From positions 1 through 64,000 of the forward strand of contig CALFSK010000063.1 of the NCBI GenBank assembly GCA_937916845.1: DNA of 64,000 nucleotides. The letters run 5' to 3'. Under the pieces are notes generated by a model. It was not told the origin of the DNA and did no database searches. It saw only the letters and a program-made list of their open reading frames with translations. This document shows, one piece after another, positions 25,251 through 35,378 of this stretch. The DNA is from an uncultured Lactobacillus sp. (GTDB lineage: Bacteria > Bacillota > Bacilli > Lactobacillales > Lactobacillaceae). Positions within the stretch are counted from its first letter, which is position 1, and every line of letters starts with the position of its first letter. A program made the translations under genes and the position numbers.

Positions 25251-26432
25251 TCAGTCAATATCCTGTTCAAGCTCCACCGCTAGCGGTGTGCTCCCCTCGT
25301 TCACAAGGTCTTGTAGCTGACCAAATAGTAGCAACAGCCAGCCAAATGAAATGGCAAACGCCTGAATTTCAAACGCCGTTAACGATGGGAACCGGAACCA
25401 ACGAAAACCAAAGTTCAGGATCAGCAATCCGACCCCAATCCCGTACGAAATCCACAGGAAGTCCTTGGTTACACCGGGCAGTAGCCACCGCACACCGACA
25501 ATCAGTAGGACGAGTAGCGTGACCAAACCGCCAGCCACCGCATCGTGCAGCAAGTGTAAATCGGTGTTGTTGGGAAACATGCCGACCGCGCCAAAGTCAA
25601 TCGCCGTTAACGTTAGTAACACCCGCAACGTCGATGTGCGCCAATTACGCGGATAAATTCGGCTCAACGAAACAAACAGGTAGTCGATCAACACGACCAT
25701 CAAGAGCGCCGAAAAGATCAACGTCAGATTGAACTGCCAAGCGTTCCTCGCACTCTCAGTCCCCAAAAAGCTCAGGTTATGTTGCCACCAGCGCCGCTGA
25801 CCGTTAGCCGCCATGGAAACCACGCAGCCACTCACAATAACGACCGTTAAGATCGTCGATAGTGTGCGCGCATTAATGGTCAAAGCGGCCCCAATCATAA
25901 ACGCGTTGGCAAAGTAGGTAAACACGGCTACGAGTAGTAGTGCTGTCAAACGGTCGAAGACTACTTTTGGAAATAACAACCCCAGTACCCAAAAAGCGCC
26001 CACCAAGGCAAAGGCCAAGATCATGACAAACGCCACGGTAATCACGGGAAAGCTCCGCCAATAAATTTGGCGGGAGAACCGATTATCCGGATCATTGCGC
26101 GTTTTTAAGAAAAAGCCAATGAAGAGGATTGCACCGGTAACCACCCCGGTCACAATCGTTAAACTAGCGACCGATTCCGAACCGGTTAACCCAATTGGTC
26201 TCAAGCCGCGATAAACCCAGTAGCCATAACTAACAAGACCTGAAGCAATCGCGATGATCAATGGCCAAATAATGAAATACCATAATCGCTCGGGTTGTGC
26301 TTGATTCGCTTTATCCAACACCAACGTGTCGTTGCGAACTTTCACTTGTAACTGGTCATCCGGATTCAGTCCCGCGCGCTCCAACATGGAGACGGGAATC
26401 GTTACCCTGACCTTTTTTTCCTGCCCTGCCAT
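25251..26432 (-). CDS. AbrB-type DNA-binding domain fused to DUF998-like membrane domain
   Basis: A 393-residue protein starting at ATG 26432. Residues about 6-43 form a SpoVT/AbrB swapped-hairpin motif (KVRVTIPVSMLERAGLNPDDQLQVKVRNDTLVL). The rest has about ten helices; HNLSFLGTESARNAWQFN and MFPNNTDLHLLHDAVAGG are typical of DUF998 membrane proteins. This architecture suggests a membrane-tethered DNA-binding or dimerising regulator. It starts 20 bp after the ABC exporter genes and shares their terminator, so it may sense or regulate exporter-related stress. Function is not established. Confidence 0.75.
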   Translation of the reverse strand: MAGQEKKVRVTIPVSMLERAGLNPDDQLQVKVRNDTLVLDKANQAQPERLWYFIIWPLIIAIASGLVSYGYWVYRGLRPIGLTGSESVASLTIVTGVVTGAILFIGFFLKTRNDPDNRFSRQIYWRSFPVITVAFVMILAFALVGAFWVLGLLFPKVVFDRLTALLLVAVFTYFANAFMIGAALTINARTLSTILTVVIVSGCVVSMAANGQRRWWQHNLSFLGTESARNAWQFNLTLIFSALLMVVLIDYLFVSLSRIYPRNWRTSTLRVLLTLTAIDFGAVGMFPNNTDLHLLHDAVAGGLVTLLVLLIVGVRWLLPGVTKDFLWISYGIGVGLLILNFGFRWFRFPSLTAFEIQAFAISFGWLLLLFGQLQDLVNEGSTPLAVELEQDID

Positions 26433-26451
26433 TAACCTACCCCTTACTTAA

Positions 26452-28233
26452 TTACTCAAATACCATTTGGTTCCGATATAATTCTGCATAAAAGCCGTTT
26501 TCTTTGAGCAACGCGTCATGATTCCCCTGCTCAATAATTGCGCCGTCCTTCAAGACGACAATTTTATCAGCATTCAGAATCGTCTTCAACCGGTGCGCAA
26601 TGACAAAACTCGTCCGACCTTGAATCACGTTATCCATGGCCGCTTGAATCTTGGCTTCCGTCACCGTATCCACGTTAGAAGTGGCTTCATCCAAAATCAA
26701 CAAACGGGGATTCGTTAAAATCGTCCGCGCAATGGACATCAGTTGCTTCTGACCGGCTGAAAAGACACTCTGTTCATCGGAAACTTGCGTGTCGTACTTA
26801 TCCGGTAAACCTTCAATAAAATCATGAATATTAGCTTGCTTAGCAGCGTCAATGACCCGTTCCATGCTGGCCGTTGGTTCACCGTAGCGAATATTATCCG
26901 CAATCGTTCCGGTAAATAGCTGGGGTTCCTGTAGCACGATTCCCACGTTTTGCCGCAAGCTATTCAAGTCAAACGTTCGAATATCCGTGCCATCGAAGGT
27001 GATTTTTCCACTATCCACGTCATAGAAGCGGTTCAACAAGTTCATCACGGTCGTCTTACCGGAACCGGTCGGCCCAACTAATGCGACCATTTCACCCCGG
27101 TGGACATTGATCGTGACCCCGTGCAATATTTCTTTGCCCGGATTATAGCTAAAGTGCACGTCATCAATTTTCAATTCGTCTTGAATCCCATCTGGTTGGC
27201 CACCGTCAACTGGATTAATTTCATCCGGTTGGTTACGAACTTCGTCGACCCGGCGTGCGCCAGTGATGGCTAATTGAATCATGCTATAAAGACTCGTTAA
27301 CGACATAATTGGTTGATAGTACTGTTGCGCATAGTTGACGAACACAACGACTAACGCTAAGGCCGCCCCTTTGGACATGCTACCGTTTAACGCTAACCAC
27401 GAACCGAAGAAGATCACAATGGCGGTGTTGAGTAGTGACATACCTTGCATCAATGGGTTCAAAATTCCTGACCAGATTTGCCCAGTCAGCGCTGATTCTT
27501 TGACCTTCGCGTTATAGTTCGTAAAGCCACGTAACGAATCGTGTTGCAAACCGTTGGTAATCAACACTTTTTGGCCGGTAATCTGTTCGTTAATGTACCC
27601 GTTCAAACGGCCAATGTCATCTTGTTGTTGGTTAACCGCGGTTCCAGCCTTCCGCATGACTACTGCCGCAATAATTAATGCGACCGGCGTTGAGGCCATG
27701 GTCACCCACGCCATCGTCACGTTTTGGTTGAACATCACGATTAACAGTCCGACAAACTGCGCAACGGCCAGCAATACTTCCAGTAAAGCCTGGTTCATCG
27801 CGTTAAAAATATTATCTAAATCCGACGTAAACCGCGCTAAAATATCGCCATCGCTGTGCGTATCGAAGTATTGAACCTTCATCCGTTGCATTTTGCGAAA
27901 CAGACCCACACGCATCGTCCCCGTCGAATGGGCCGTTACCCGGGCTAAAATCAAACTTGAGATAAAAATGGCTGCGGCGTCGCCAACGTAAAGCAAAATA
28001 TAAATCACTAACGTGTGGTTAAACGTCCCTAAACTTGCGTGCGCCCGCGTCGCCGTGTTCGTCCACTGACCTAAGTAAGTCGTCAGTTCTTCAACGGCAC
28101 GCCCTAAATAAGTCGGCGCGATCACAATGCACCACGTTGAAAAGGCAATCAATAACGTGCTTAAGATAAAGCCCCGCCAATATTTCTTTAAATAGTGCCA
28201 GTAATACTTGCCGGCATTCCGTAAGTCGTTCAT
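26452..28233 (-). CDS. Heterodimeric ABC exporter subunit, LmrD/BmrD-like
   Basis: A 593-residue half-transporter: six helices (about 1-320) then a nucleotide-binding domain. Walker A is GPTGSGKTTVMNL, Walker B with intact catalytic Glu is RLLILDEATSNVD, and the H-loop is VIAHRL. The ABC signature is degenerate (VFSAGQKQ instead of LSGGQ). Together with the partner's missing catalytic Glu this gives one consensus and one degenerate ATP site, as in LmrCD/BmrCD multidrug exporters. Its ATG overlaps the partner's stop by four bases. Confidence 0.92.
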   Translation of the reverse strand: MNDLRNAGKYYWHYLKKYWRGFILSTLLIAFSTWCIVIAPTYLGRAVEELTTYLGQWTNTATRAHASLGTFNHTLVIYILLYVGDAAAIFISSLILARVTAHSTGTMRVGLFRKMQRMKVQYFDTHSDGDILARFTSDLDNIFNAMNQALLEVLLAVAQFVGLLIVMFNQNVTMAWVTMASTPVALIIAAVVMRKAGTAVNQQQDDIGRLNGYINEQITGQKVLITNGLQHDSLRGFTNYNAKVKESALTGQIWSGILNPLMQGMSLLNTAIVIFFGSWLALNGSMSKGAALALVVVFVNYAQQYYQPIMSLTSLYSMIQLAITGARRVDEVRNQPDEINPVDGGQPDGIQDELKIDDVHFSYNPGKEILHGVTINVHRGEMVALVGPTGSGKTTVMNLLNRFYDVDSGKITFDGTDIRTFDLNSLRQNVGIVLQEPQLFTGTIADNIRYGEPTASMERVIDAAKQANIHDFIEGLPDKYDTQVSDEQSVFSAGQKQLMSIARTILTNPRLLILDEATSNVDTVTEAKIQAAMDNVIQGRTSFVIAHRLKTILNADKIVVLKDGAIIEQGNHDALLKENGFYAELYRNQMVFE

Positions 28234-29954
28234 TGCATCCCCTCCTCACGTGCCTTTTGCGTTTGATAAATGGCTTGATAAATCGCATTATTTTTCAGTA
28301 GTTCGCGGTGGGTCCCACTCCCACTGATTTGACCATCGTCCAAGACTAAAATTTGGTCCGCTTGAATGATTGACGCAATCTTTTCAGCGATGACCACGGT
28401 CGTCGTGGACTTCAAGTCACGGTCCAAGGCTTCCTGAACTAGTTTTTCAGAGCGTGCATCGAGCGCGGACGTCGCGTCATCTAAAATCAAAATTTCTGGA
28501 TTGGCAATCACACCCCGGGTAATCGCTAACCGTTGTTTCTGACCACCAGAAAAATTTTGTGACCGTTCTTCAACCGGCGCGTCGTAATTTTGCGGCAAAC
28601 GTTCAATAAACTCGGACGCCTGCGCAACGTTTGCGGCCCAACGCATGTGACTGACTTCCGCGTCTGGTCGTACTTGCCTTAAATTGTCAGAAATCGTTCC
28701 CGAAAAGAGGGTCGACCGTTGGAGCACGTACGCAACGGTGGCACGTAACGCCTTTTCTGGAATCTGCCGGACATCTACGCCACCGATCTTAATGTGACCG
28801 CTATCCGGATCATACAAGCGCGCAATCAGCTGTGCCAGCGTCGTTTTACCTGAACCTGTCGCCCCGACGATGCCGAGCATGGACCCAGCCGCAATGTTAA
28901 AACTAACGTCCTTTAGCGTGGGTTGGTCGTCACCCGGATACGTAAACGTGACGTGTTCAAAGGTGATATCACCCGCTAATGGTTTTTCGTTATCATCCGC
29001 CACGTACGTCATACTTGGCTGCGTTTCTAATACTTCATCAATCCGGCCGATTGAAATGAAGGCCCGTGACGCAAAGGTCATCAAAAAGCCCCCGTTAATA
29101 ACGGCGTATAAGATTTGCATTAAGTAAGAAATAAAACTCGTAATTGCGGCTAAATAACTAGGATGGGTCGTAATGTTTTGCCCAACCAAGTAAACCGCCA
29201 TCCCAACGGCTAAGTTCGCCGTTAAGAAGAAGATTGGCATTAAAATTGAGAACCAGTAGCCAATTTTGGCTGTTACGGCAGTCAGTTGATCCGATGCCGT
29301 CGAGAATTTTTTAATTTCGTTTGGTTCTTGAACGAACGATTTAACCACGCGAATACCCATTAAGTTTTCACGCGCAACCGTGTTGACGTTTTCAATATCT
29401 TGTTGGGTTTCGGCAAAGTACTTGGTCATCCGTTTAACGGCAATCCATGACGCCAGTAAAATCACGGCCATCATCACGATGATGACCCACCACTGTTCGG
29501 GCATCGTTACCACGGCAAGAATCAGTGCCCCAATAAATAGCAATGGAATCCGGGTAATCTGTTGGAATCCCGCCATCACAATTTGTTGAACTTGATTAAT
29601 ATCGTTCGTCATCCGAACAACTAAGTTAGACGCTGAAAACTTTTCAACGTCCGCGTACGCAAATGACTGAATTTTAGCATATAGGTCGGCACGCAAATCC
29701 GTGGCCACACCTAGGGCAACCTTCGCGGAATAGACCGTATTGACGATCCCACCGGCAATGCCAAGTACGGCTAAACCGAGTAGCATCAACCCTTCGCGAA
29801 AGACCGTCTGCTGGTCATCCTTAATAATGGCTTCCATCACCACTTGCAGTAATCGCGGTTGCCATAAGGTGGCAAAAACTAAGACAATCACGGATAGCAT
29901 CGCTACCCAAACGTCTACGTGATACCGTTTAAAGTATGGCATCAACACTTTCAT
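28230..29954 (-). CDS. Heterodimeric ABC exporter subunit, LmrC/BmrC-like
   Basis: A 574-residue half-transporter starting at ATG 29954 behind GGGAGG, with six helices followed by the nucleotide-binding domain. Walker A is GATGSGKTTLAQL and the signature NFSGGQKQR is canonical. The residue after Walker B is Asp not Glu (LILDDATSALD), and the H-loop His is replaced by Glu (VVIAEKIASI). This is the degenerate-site partner typical of heterodimeric exporters. It is the first gene of the operon with the second subunit and the AbrB-DUF998 protein. The substrate is probably lipophilic drugs. Confidence 0.92.
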   Translation of the reverse strand: MKVLMPYFKRYHVDVWVAMLSVIVLVFATLWQPRLLQVVMEAIIKDDQQTVFREGLMLLGLAVLGIAGGIVNTVYSAKVALGVATDLRADLYAKIQSFAYADVEKFSASNLVVRMTNDINQVQQIVMAGFQQITRIPLLFIGALILAVVTMPEQWWVIIVMMAVILLASWIAVKRMTKYFAETQQDIENVNTVARENLMGIRVVKSFVQEPNEIKKFSTASDQLTAVTAKIGYWFSILMPIFFLTANLAVGMAVYLVGQNITTHPSYLAAITSFISYLMQILYAVINGGFLMTFASRAFISIGRIDEVLETQPSMTYVADDNEKPLAGDITFEHVTFTYPGDDQPTLKDVSFNIAAGSMLGIVGATGSGKTTLAQLIARLYDPDSGHIKIGGVDVRQIPEKALRATVAYVLQRSTLFSGTISDNLRQVRPDAEVSHMRWAANVAQASEFIERLPQNYDAPVEERSQNFSGGQKQRLAITRGVIANPEILILDDATSALDARSEKLVQEALDRDLKSTTTVVIAEKIASIIQADQILVLDDGQISGSGTHRELLKNNAIYQAIYQTQKAREEGMQ

Positions 29955-30121
29955 TCTCCATTCCTCCCTCAAACTAATCTTCCCTAAGCGTACCTGAAAT
30001 TAACAGGTTCCACAATCAATATATAACGGTTTTTAACAATTAATATCACTGAACTAATACGCATAAATAAAATCAGGATTACTTTTAAAACTTATCATCC
30101 CCATTACTGATCATTCAAAAA

Positions 30122-30164
30122 GGGACGGTCTTCAGAAATTTGGTTCCTTTCTGAAGGCCGTCCC
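30122..30164 (-). terminator. Terminator of the SEC10/PgrA locus
   Basis: GGGACGGTCTTCAGAAA pairs with TTTCTGAAGGCCGTCCC. The minus strand then has TTTTT. It shares the TTCAGAAA core of the terminator family. Confidence 0.8.
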
Positions 30165-30223
30165 ATCACAAAGTAGCTTAGGAAAACAACTGCTTGTGAA
30201 CGATTTTTGTTAATTAATTAGCT

Positions 30224-32614
30224 TTATTGAAACTTCCGCCGTAATCCTGCGTAACCTAGCCCAACTAAACCTAAGAGCGCAACTCCCAACAAGCTGATTG
30301 GTGCCGCACTCTGCTCGTCGGTTTGAGGTAGCGTCGCTTTACTACCCAGATGATCATCCTGTGAGCCAGTCGCTTTTACAGCTGGTAAGGTCACGTTTAC
30401 CCGGTTAGCTTGGTGTGCTAACTGCATTGTTGTTTGACCATTAGCCGCCTGACTGACGCGAACGCTATCCCCGTCAGCAGCTTGCAATTCAGTCAAATAA
30501 GCTTGCAACGTAGCCAAGTTAACACCGACTTGATCATAGATGGCTTGAACAGCTGCTAAGATCTGGTCAGCATTGTCATAGTTATTTGCTTGCAATGACA
30601 ACAACTCTAAAATTGCAGTGTCATTTTTGGTCGTTGCTTGCGCTGCGGTTAACGCATCCGTGAGTTGCGCCACGTTTGCCTTAGTAGCGTCTAACGTCGC
30701 GTGTTTTTGAGCAGACACGGCTTGGCTATCTTTCAAACTTGCTTGGGCGTCAACTAATGCGGGTTGCGCGTCCTTCAGAGCCTGAATATCATCAGCCAAT
30801 TTAGCTTGCAACGCCGCAATTTCTGCCGGTGCATTCTTCAACGTCGCGGCATCCGCTACCTTCTGCTGCTTAAGTTGCGTCAATTGGTTTTGTGCCGGCG
30901 TTAACTGAGTGTTTAGCTTCGTTAAGTCCGCGTTAACTTGGTCCAATGCCTTTTGAGCATCAGTTTGCTTAGCTTGTGCTTGCGTAGCAGGCCCTTGCTT
31001 TGCAGCCACGTCCTGTTTTGCAGCGGCTAAAGTCGCCTTTTGAGTTGCTAGCTGGGCGTTTAACGCGGTAATATCGGCATTCGTCGTCGCACTAGGCGTC
31101 AAATTAATGGTATCCGTCATGTTGAATTTACCAGGGGTTGTAACGTACGCTGGACTATCTTTAACCATTAGAATATGCACTTGACCCATTGAGTCAACGG
31201 CAATCCCCATGTATTGTTGGTCGTTAATATCCATACCACCATTATGGCCCGTTAAAGCATCCGCATGACCGAAACCTGAATCCTCATCATCCGCAACCAT
31301 CCCTAAGATGGTATTATAAATTCCTTGTTTAAGGTCATCCATGGTCGTTGCATCGGCTAGATAACCGTTACTTAAGTTTTCGTAGTAATTGCCCGTGTTA
31401 TCCAAACCAAACGTTGCAGCCACTGCTTCAATTCCGGCAACGTCATGACCCTTCCATGACCACTGATCCGCCACGTAGCGCTTCGCAACGGCATTGGCAA
31501 ATTTCAACGAATCCGCAGTGACCGCCACTTTAAGGTTACCCATCTGTGTCCGTAACTGGTTGATCAAGTTAGCAGCGAAGAGGGTCAATTCTTGTTGTTG
31601 CGCCCCGGTCAAATTATCCAAATTAGGAACCGTTACGGCTGCGTCCGCAGCATTAGATTGATACTTATTAGAAGCAATTGCACTCGTTTTTCCTAGGACA
31701 GACTGAGTTGACGCCGTTACAGCAGCTTCATTAGCATCGTTTGCCTGGTCATAAGTGTCAAACAACGCATTGTTGATTCCCGGTGCCAACGTAATAGTGT
31801 TCTTCTCAGCAGTCGTCGCCGTTGCAGCGTTGATTTTGGCTTCAGTCGCATCAACCGCAGCTTGCGCACTTTGCTGGGCTTTTTGTGCCGCAGTCAGTGC
31901 GTCCTTGGCTGGCTGTGCTGCTTTGTTAGCCGCGTCCACGTTTGCTTGGGCCGTGGTTTGTTCGGCTTGCTTAGCCGTAACTGCCGCATTAGCTTGGTCA
32001 ACCTTAGTTTGAGCAGCAGCCGTGTCCTGCGCATTGGTTTGGGTCCGCTTTTCGGCGGCGTCCTTGGCTGTTTGTTCATCCGTCAATTTTTGTTGATCAG
32101 CGTTAACCGTCGCTTGTTTATCATCACTATTTTTTTGCGCCTGGTCAACGGCCGTTTGTTGTTTGGCAACGTTTTGATCAGCCGTATCGGCATCAGCTTG
32201 CGCTTGTTGTTGAGCTTGTTTCCCATTCGCTAGCGCATCTTCAGCCGTTTTCTCAGCAGCCTAATCATCAACGATTTTTGCGCTAACCTGAGTTTGTGAA
32301 TCCTGATTTTTTTGAATGTTTTCAGGCGTTGCATCCGCAACGTTTTGTTTTGCCCATTCTAACGACTTCCCGACCGTTTTCTGGTCCGCAATCGTATCTT
32401 TAATATTAGCCTTTGTCGTTTTAACGGCTGCTTTTACCGTTGTCCCCGACGCTTTAACGGCTTCAGCCGTATTGGAATCCGTTTTCATTTCCGTGTTTGT
32501 CGCTGGTTGATTTGCCTGCGTCGTTGCATCCGCTTGGGCCACCTTAGTGTTTCCTAACGAAAAGGCCCCCGCAACGGCCGCAATCCCCGTCACAACCTTT
32601 GTTACATTCTTCAT
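30224..32614 (-). pseudogene. SEC10/PgrA-family LPxTG surface protein interrupted by a TAG codon
   Basis: Two open stretches (32614-32261 and 32260-30224) lie in one frame, separated only by TAG at 32261-32263. CAG (Gln) one base away would restore a roughly 796-residue protein. The order would be signal peptide, Ala/Gln/Thr-rich coiled coil, a SEC10/PgrA domain (LTLFAANLINQLRTQMGN to VHILMVKD), a second coiled coil, then LPQTDE, a hydrophobic helix and GLRRKFQ, a sortase anchor. Such proteins are implicated in adhesion and surface exclusion. No good restart site follows the stop. It could be a recent inactivation, a phase state or a sequencing error. Confidence 0.8.
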
Positions 32615-32650
32615 AAAAAAGTCTCCTCCTAAATTTTGACTTATACCTTA

Positions 32651-32678
32651 GTTATATCGTACGGTCAAAAAATGTCAA
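32651..32678 (-). promoter_or_regulatory. Promoter of the SEC10/PgrA locus
   Basis: On the minus strand TTGACA (32678-32673), a 16-bp spacer and TATAAC (32656-32651) lie about 40 bp before the ATG and its AGGAGG site. Confidence 0.6.
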
Positions 32679-32710
32679 CATAAGTTTTATCTAGAAGTCA
32701 TTTCACAAAA

Positions 32711-32806
32711 AAAGTCGCTCAGAAATATTGACTATTTCTGAACAACTTTTCACTATTCTTATAGGTAAAGCATGTGCCAAAAGACTATTTACTCCGCTTA
32801 ATCCCG
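32711..32806 (-). repeat. 3'-UTR repeat (half copy) plus terminator
   Basis: A minus-strand stem (32711-32749), AAAGTTGTTCAGAAAT with ATTTCTGAGCGACTTT, pairs fully with two G-U pairs and ends in a T run. Between it and the permease stop (32810), 32766-32806 resembles the downstream arm of the 3'-UTR repeat (GTGCCAAAAGACTATTTACTCC) in decayed form. The order is again stop, repeat, terminator. Confidence 0.65.
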
Positions 32807-32809
32807 TAT

Positions 32810-34294
32810 TTAGTTCACGTGACGTTCGCGTACTTGGTACCAGATCATACCGGCAACGCCGAATAAGATTGGCCCAACGAGCATCCAAATCGTATTTGCA
32901 ATTTTGCCCGTCTCTAAGATTGGTTGAATCAAAGTAAAGACGTTGGCGCCCAAAACGACTACGAACACGACCCAGCTGATGATTTTGGTCCACATCATCG
33001 ATTTGTAAACCTCGAATGGTTTTGCAATCGACTGATTTTCCTTGAACTTCGGAAAGGCGTACAACAAGAACAAGTATGGTAAGGTCATCGAAACGTTCGC
33101 CATCAAAGTCAAAATATTATAGAACGCCGAAGCATCCCCAGTCGCAAACGACGCAACCAAAATAATCACAATGACGATTGCACATTGGATTATCATGGAG
33201 TAGCTTGGCATGCCATTTTTATTCAGCTTCGTAAACTTGGCTGGCCATAATTTCTTTGGTGTCCCAAGGATCAGTGTCTTTAATGGTGAATAGGTCAACG
33301 TAAAGAAGGCCCCGGTATAAGCGAGGAACATCCCCAAACCAGTGTAACGGGCGAACCATAAGCCGACCGTGTTAGCCGCTGCCGTGCTTAACCCTAAGGC
33401 TTGGCCCAATACGTAACCTAAATTCCGCATCATCACGTAACTAATGTTCCCCATGTTGGTCGTCGGGTTGGCTAAAACCGCTTGCCAGTTCGTGCTAATG
33501 CCCCAGCAGAAGATCCCTAAGCCATAGCCAATCGTAATCACGATAGCGGAAATAATAATCCCGCGGGGGAAGGTCTTTTCAGGATTCTTAGTCTTATCGA
33601 CCATCCCACCGAGCACTTCCAAACCACCATAAGCAAAGATGGCAAACACCGCAAACCCTAACAATCCCACTGGGTGTTGGTAACTCGGGTTAGGTGAAGT
33701 CAACACGTGTTGTAACGGCTGGGCAAAGTGCCCGTGGTTTAAACCTAAAATAATACCAGAAACAACTAATAAGATTGCCGTTAAACTCGTGACGGCGACT
33801 CCGCCTAAACTCGTGATCCGCACGATGCCCTTCATCCCTTTAATTGAGACAAAGGTCACTAATACCATCCATAAACAGGATAGAATCCCGATAACTTGGG
33901 TCGCGTTTAACCCCATCAGTGCAAATTTTTGCGTCTGATCACTCCCGAAGAAGATCGTGGTGAATGGTATCCACACCTTTGCAGACGTTGAAACTAACCA
34001 GATAATGTAAGAAGCAAACCACATGAAGGTCCCAACAAACGCAAAGCGCGCATTCACACTGACCTCCAACCACTTGTACATCCCACTACTATCCGACTTA
34101 ATTGCAGCGCCGTATTCCGCCATCATCAACGCAAACGGAATAAAGAACAAAACCGCGGCAATTAGATAAAACAGAATGGACGAATACCCCATTAAGTAAA
34201 AGGCAATCGTACCGTTCGCAAACCCGAAAACCGTGGTGAAGATCATCATGACTAACGCCATTAAGGTGATCTTCTCATCATTTTTTTCAGCCAT
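32810..34294 (-). CDS. APC-superfamily amino acid permease, YjeM/GadC-like
   Basis: A 494-residue permease with about 12 helices. The first helix carries FGFANGTIAFYLMGYSSILFYL, in place of the usual G-x-G-x-F substrate loop of APC transporters. FAIFAYGGLEVLGGMVDKTKNPEKTFPRGI is the conserved helix-6 and loop motif of glutamate/GABA-antiporter-type permeases. Overall it most resembles the YjeM branch, whose substrate is not firmly known. It is monocistronic, with a weak GGGG ribosome site. It is followed by a decayed 3'-UTR repeat and terminator. Confidence 0.85.
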   Translation of the reverse strand: MAEKNDEKITLMALVMMIFTTVFGFANGTIAFYLMGYSSILFYLIAAVLFFIPFALMMAEYGAAIKSDSSGMYKWLEVSVNARFAFVGTFMWFASYIIWLVSTSAKVWIPFTTIFFGSDQTQKFALMGLNATQVIGILSCLWMVLVTFVSIKGMKGIVRITSLGGVAVTSLTAILLVVSGIILGLNHGHFAQPLQHVLTSPNPSYQHPVGLLGFAVFAIFAYGGLEVLGGMVDKTKNPEKTFPRGIIISAIVITIGYGLGIFCWGISTNWQAVLANPTTNMGNISYVMMRNLGYVLGQALGLSTAAANTVGLWFARYTGLGMFLAYTGAFFTLTYSPLKTLILGTPKKLWPAKFTKLNKNGMPSYSMIIQCAIVIVIILVASFATGDASAFYNILTLMANVSMTLPYLFLLYAFPKFKENQSIAKPFEVYKSMMWTKIISWVVFVVVLGANVFTLIQPILETGKIANTIWMLVGPILFGVAGMIWYQVRERHVN

Positions 34295-34501
34295 TTTTTC
34301 GCCCCACTACTCACTTTAAATTAGTAAACTGCCATTAAAACAGCTTGTACCTCTAAGGTTAGTCGACCCATAAAATAAGTAGATTGATTTTTAATGATAA
34401 TCGTATAATTTTTCACTGTGAACGACATTTTTAATTAAATGCGACAATTATTTCATTAACAAAATATTGATTTAATTAGCCAGTAACGTCGTGTTAACAC
34501 T

Positions 34502-34519
34502 CCTGCAACATTATGCGTG
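34502..34519 (-). promoter_or_regulatory. WalR-like direct repeat
   Basis: On the minus strand it reads TGTTGC-AGGAG-TGTTAA, one mismatch from TGTWAH-N5-TGTWAH. It mirrors the site upstream of the paralogue at 17.5 kb and lies about 55 bp before the start codon. Coordinates are good to one or two bases. Confidence 0.45.
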
Positions 34520-34568
34520 TATTCTTATGGATATTGAGTCATTAATTTATATAGACGGGGCGGACATC

Positions 34569-34964
34569 ATGAAAAATTTTAAATTAAAATCAATTTTACT
34601 ACTGGTCGCAATCGGCTGTGTTTTCGGATTAGTGGCCAACGTTGCTTCTAGTTTTGTACCACAAACGGCCATTACGGCAGAAGCTTCTTCAAAAAAGAGT
34701 CAGGCTAAACAAATCAAAAAAATCAATGCGCGCTTATCGAAGAAACAGCGTGCTGCTAAAAAATGGATTGCTTACCGCGAATCCGGCTATAGCTATACCG
34801 CTCGTAACGGCAGATGTTATGGTCGTTACCAATTACTAATCGGTTACTTACACGGCAACTTATCACCAGTCAATCAAGAAAAACGGGCTAACAGCTACGT
34901 CGCTGGCCGTTATGGTTCTTGGACTAAAGCCAAGAAGTTCTGGCAACAACATCACTGGTATTAA
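34569..34964 (+). CDS. Secreted APF-like protein, short paralogue
   Basis: A 131-residue protein starting at ATG 34569. It has a signal peptide (about 1-38), a short basic linker (KKSQAKQIKKINARLSKKQR), and a C-terminal domain WIAYRESGYSYTARNGRCYGRYQLL to YVAGRYGSWTKAKKFWQQHHWY. That domain is nearly the same as the one ending the Lys-rich protein at 17514-18242. It is probably an extracellular wall-associated protein with the APF/transglycosylase-type fold. It differs from the paralogue mainly in lacking the roughly 110-residue Lys/Ala tract. Confidence 0.82.
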   Translation: MKNFKLKSILLLVAIGCVFGLVANVASSFVPQTAITAEASSKKSQAKQIKKINARLSKKQRAAKKWIAYRESGYSYTARNGRCYGRYQLLIGYLHGNLSPVNQEKRANSYVAGRYGSWTKAKKFWQQHHWY

Positions 34965-34982
34965 ATTTAATTCTAAAACAAC

Positions 34983-35024
34983 AAATGAGTGTCCCAAAGC
35001 CAACCGGTTTTGTGACACTCATTT
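34983..35024 (+). terminator. Terminator of the short APF-like gene
   Basis: AAATGAGTGTC pairs with GACACTCATTT, extended by CAAAGCC with GGTTTTG, and is followed by a T-rich tail. Confidence 0.8.
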
Positions 35025-35108
35025 TATTTTTACTAAAGCTAAAGATTGAAAGTGCTAAAACTAGTTCAATCGTTGCCATCTACTTATCATTAGAAGATTA
35101 GTATTTTC

Positions 35109-35283
35109 AGCGCTTCGCCGGCAGAATCAGTGGGCCATGGGGGCGGCTGCAGACAAAGGACGGTCTTTCGCCTCGCTTGAAAGCCTCAAAGAACGAGTCT
35201 TTCAAGTCGCCCCGCACTGTAACCTGGCAAAAAAACGCCAGCTAACAGTGCCGACACGGCCCGCTGGTTCTGCCGGCTACGCT
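35109..35283 (+). ncRNA. Candidate structured RNA element S1 (or miniature inverted-repeat element)
   Basis: About 175 bp closed by long complementary ends (GCCGGCAGAATCAGTGGGCC against 35258-35275). The two differences are U-G pairs valid only on plus-strand RNA. Inside are CTTGAAAG/CTTTCAAG and CACTGT..ACAGTG with CTGGC/GCCAG hairpins. No reading frame is convincing. It is GC-rich compared with its surroundings. Confidence 0.5.
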
Positions 35284-35378
35284 AAGATTGTTTTAAAACA
35301 AACCAGTTAAGTTTGTCAGCAACCTCAACATATCTGAAAGTTGTCTATGATAAATATGACTTTAATCGGATGCTGGGA

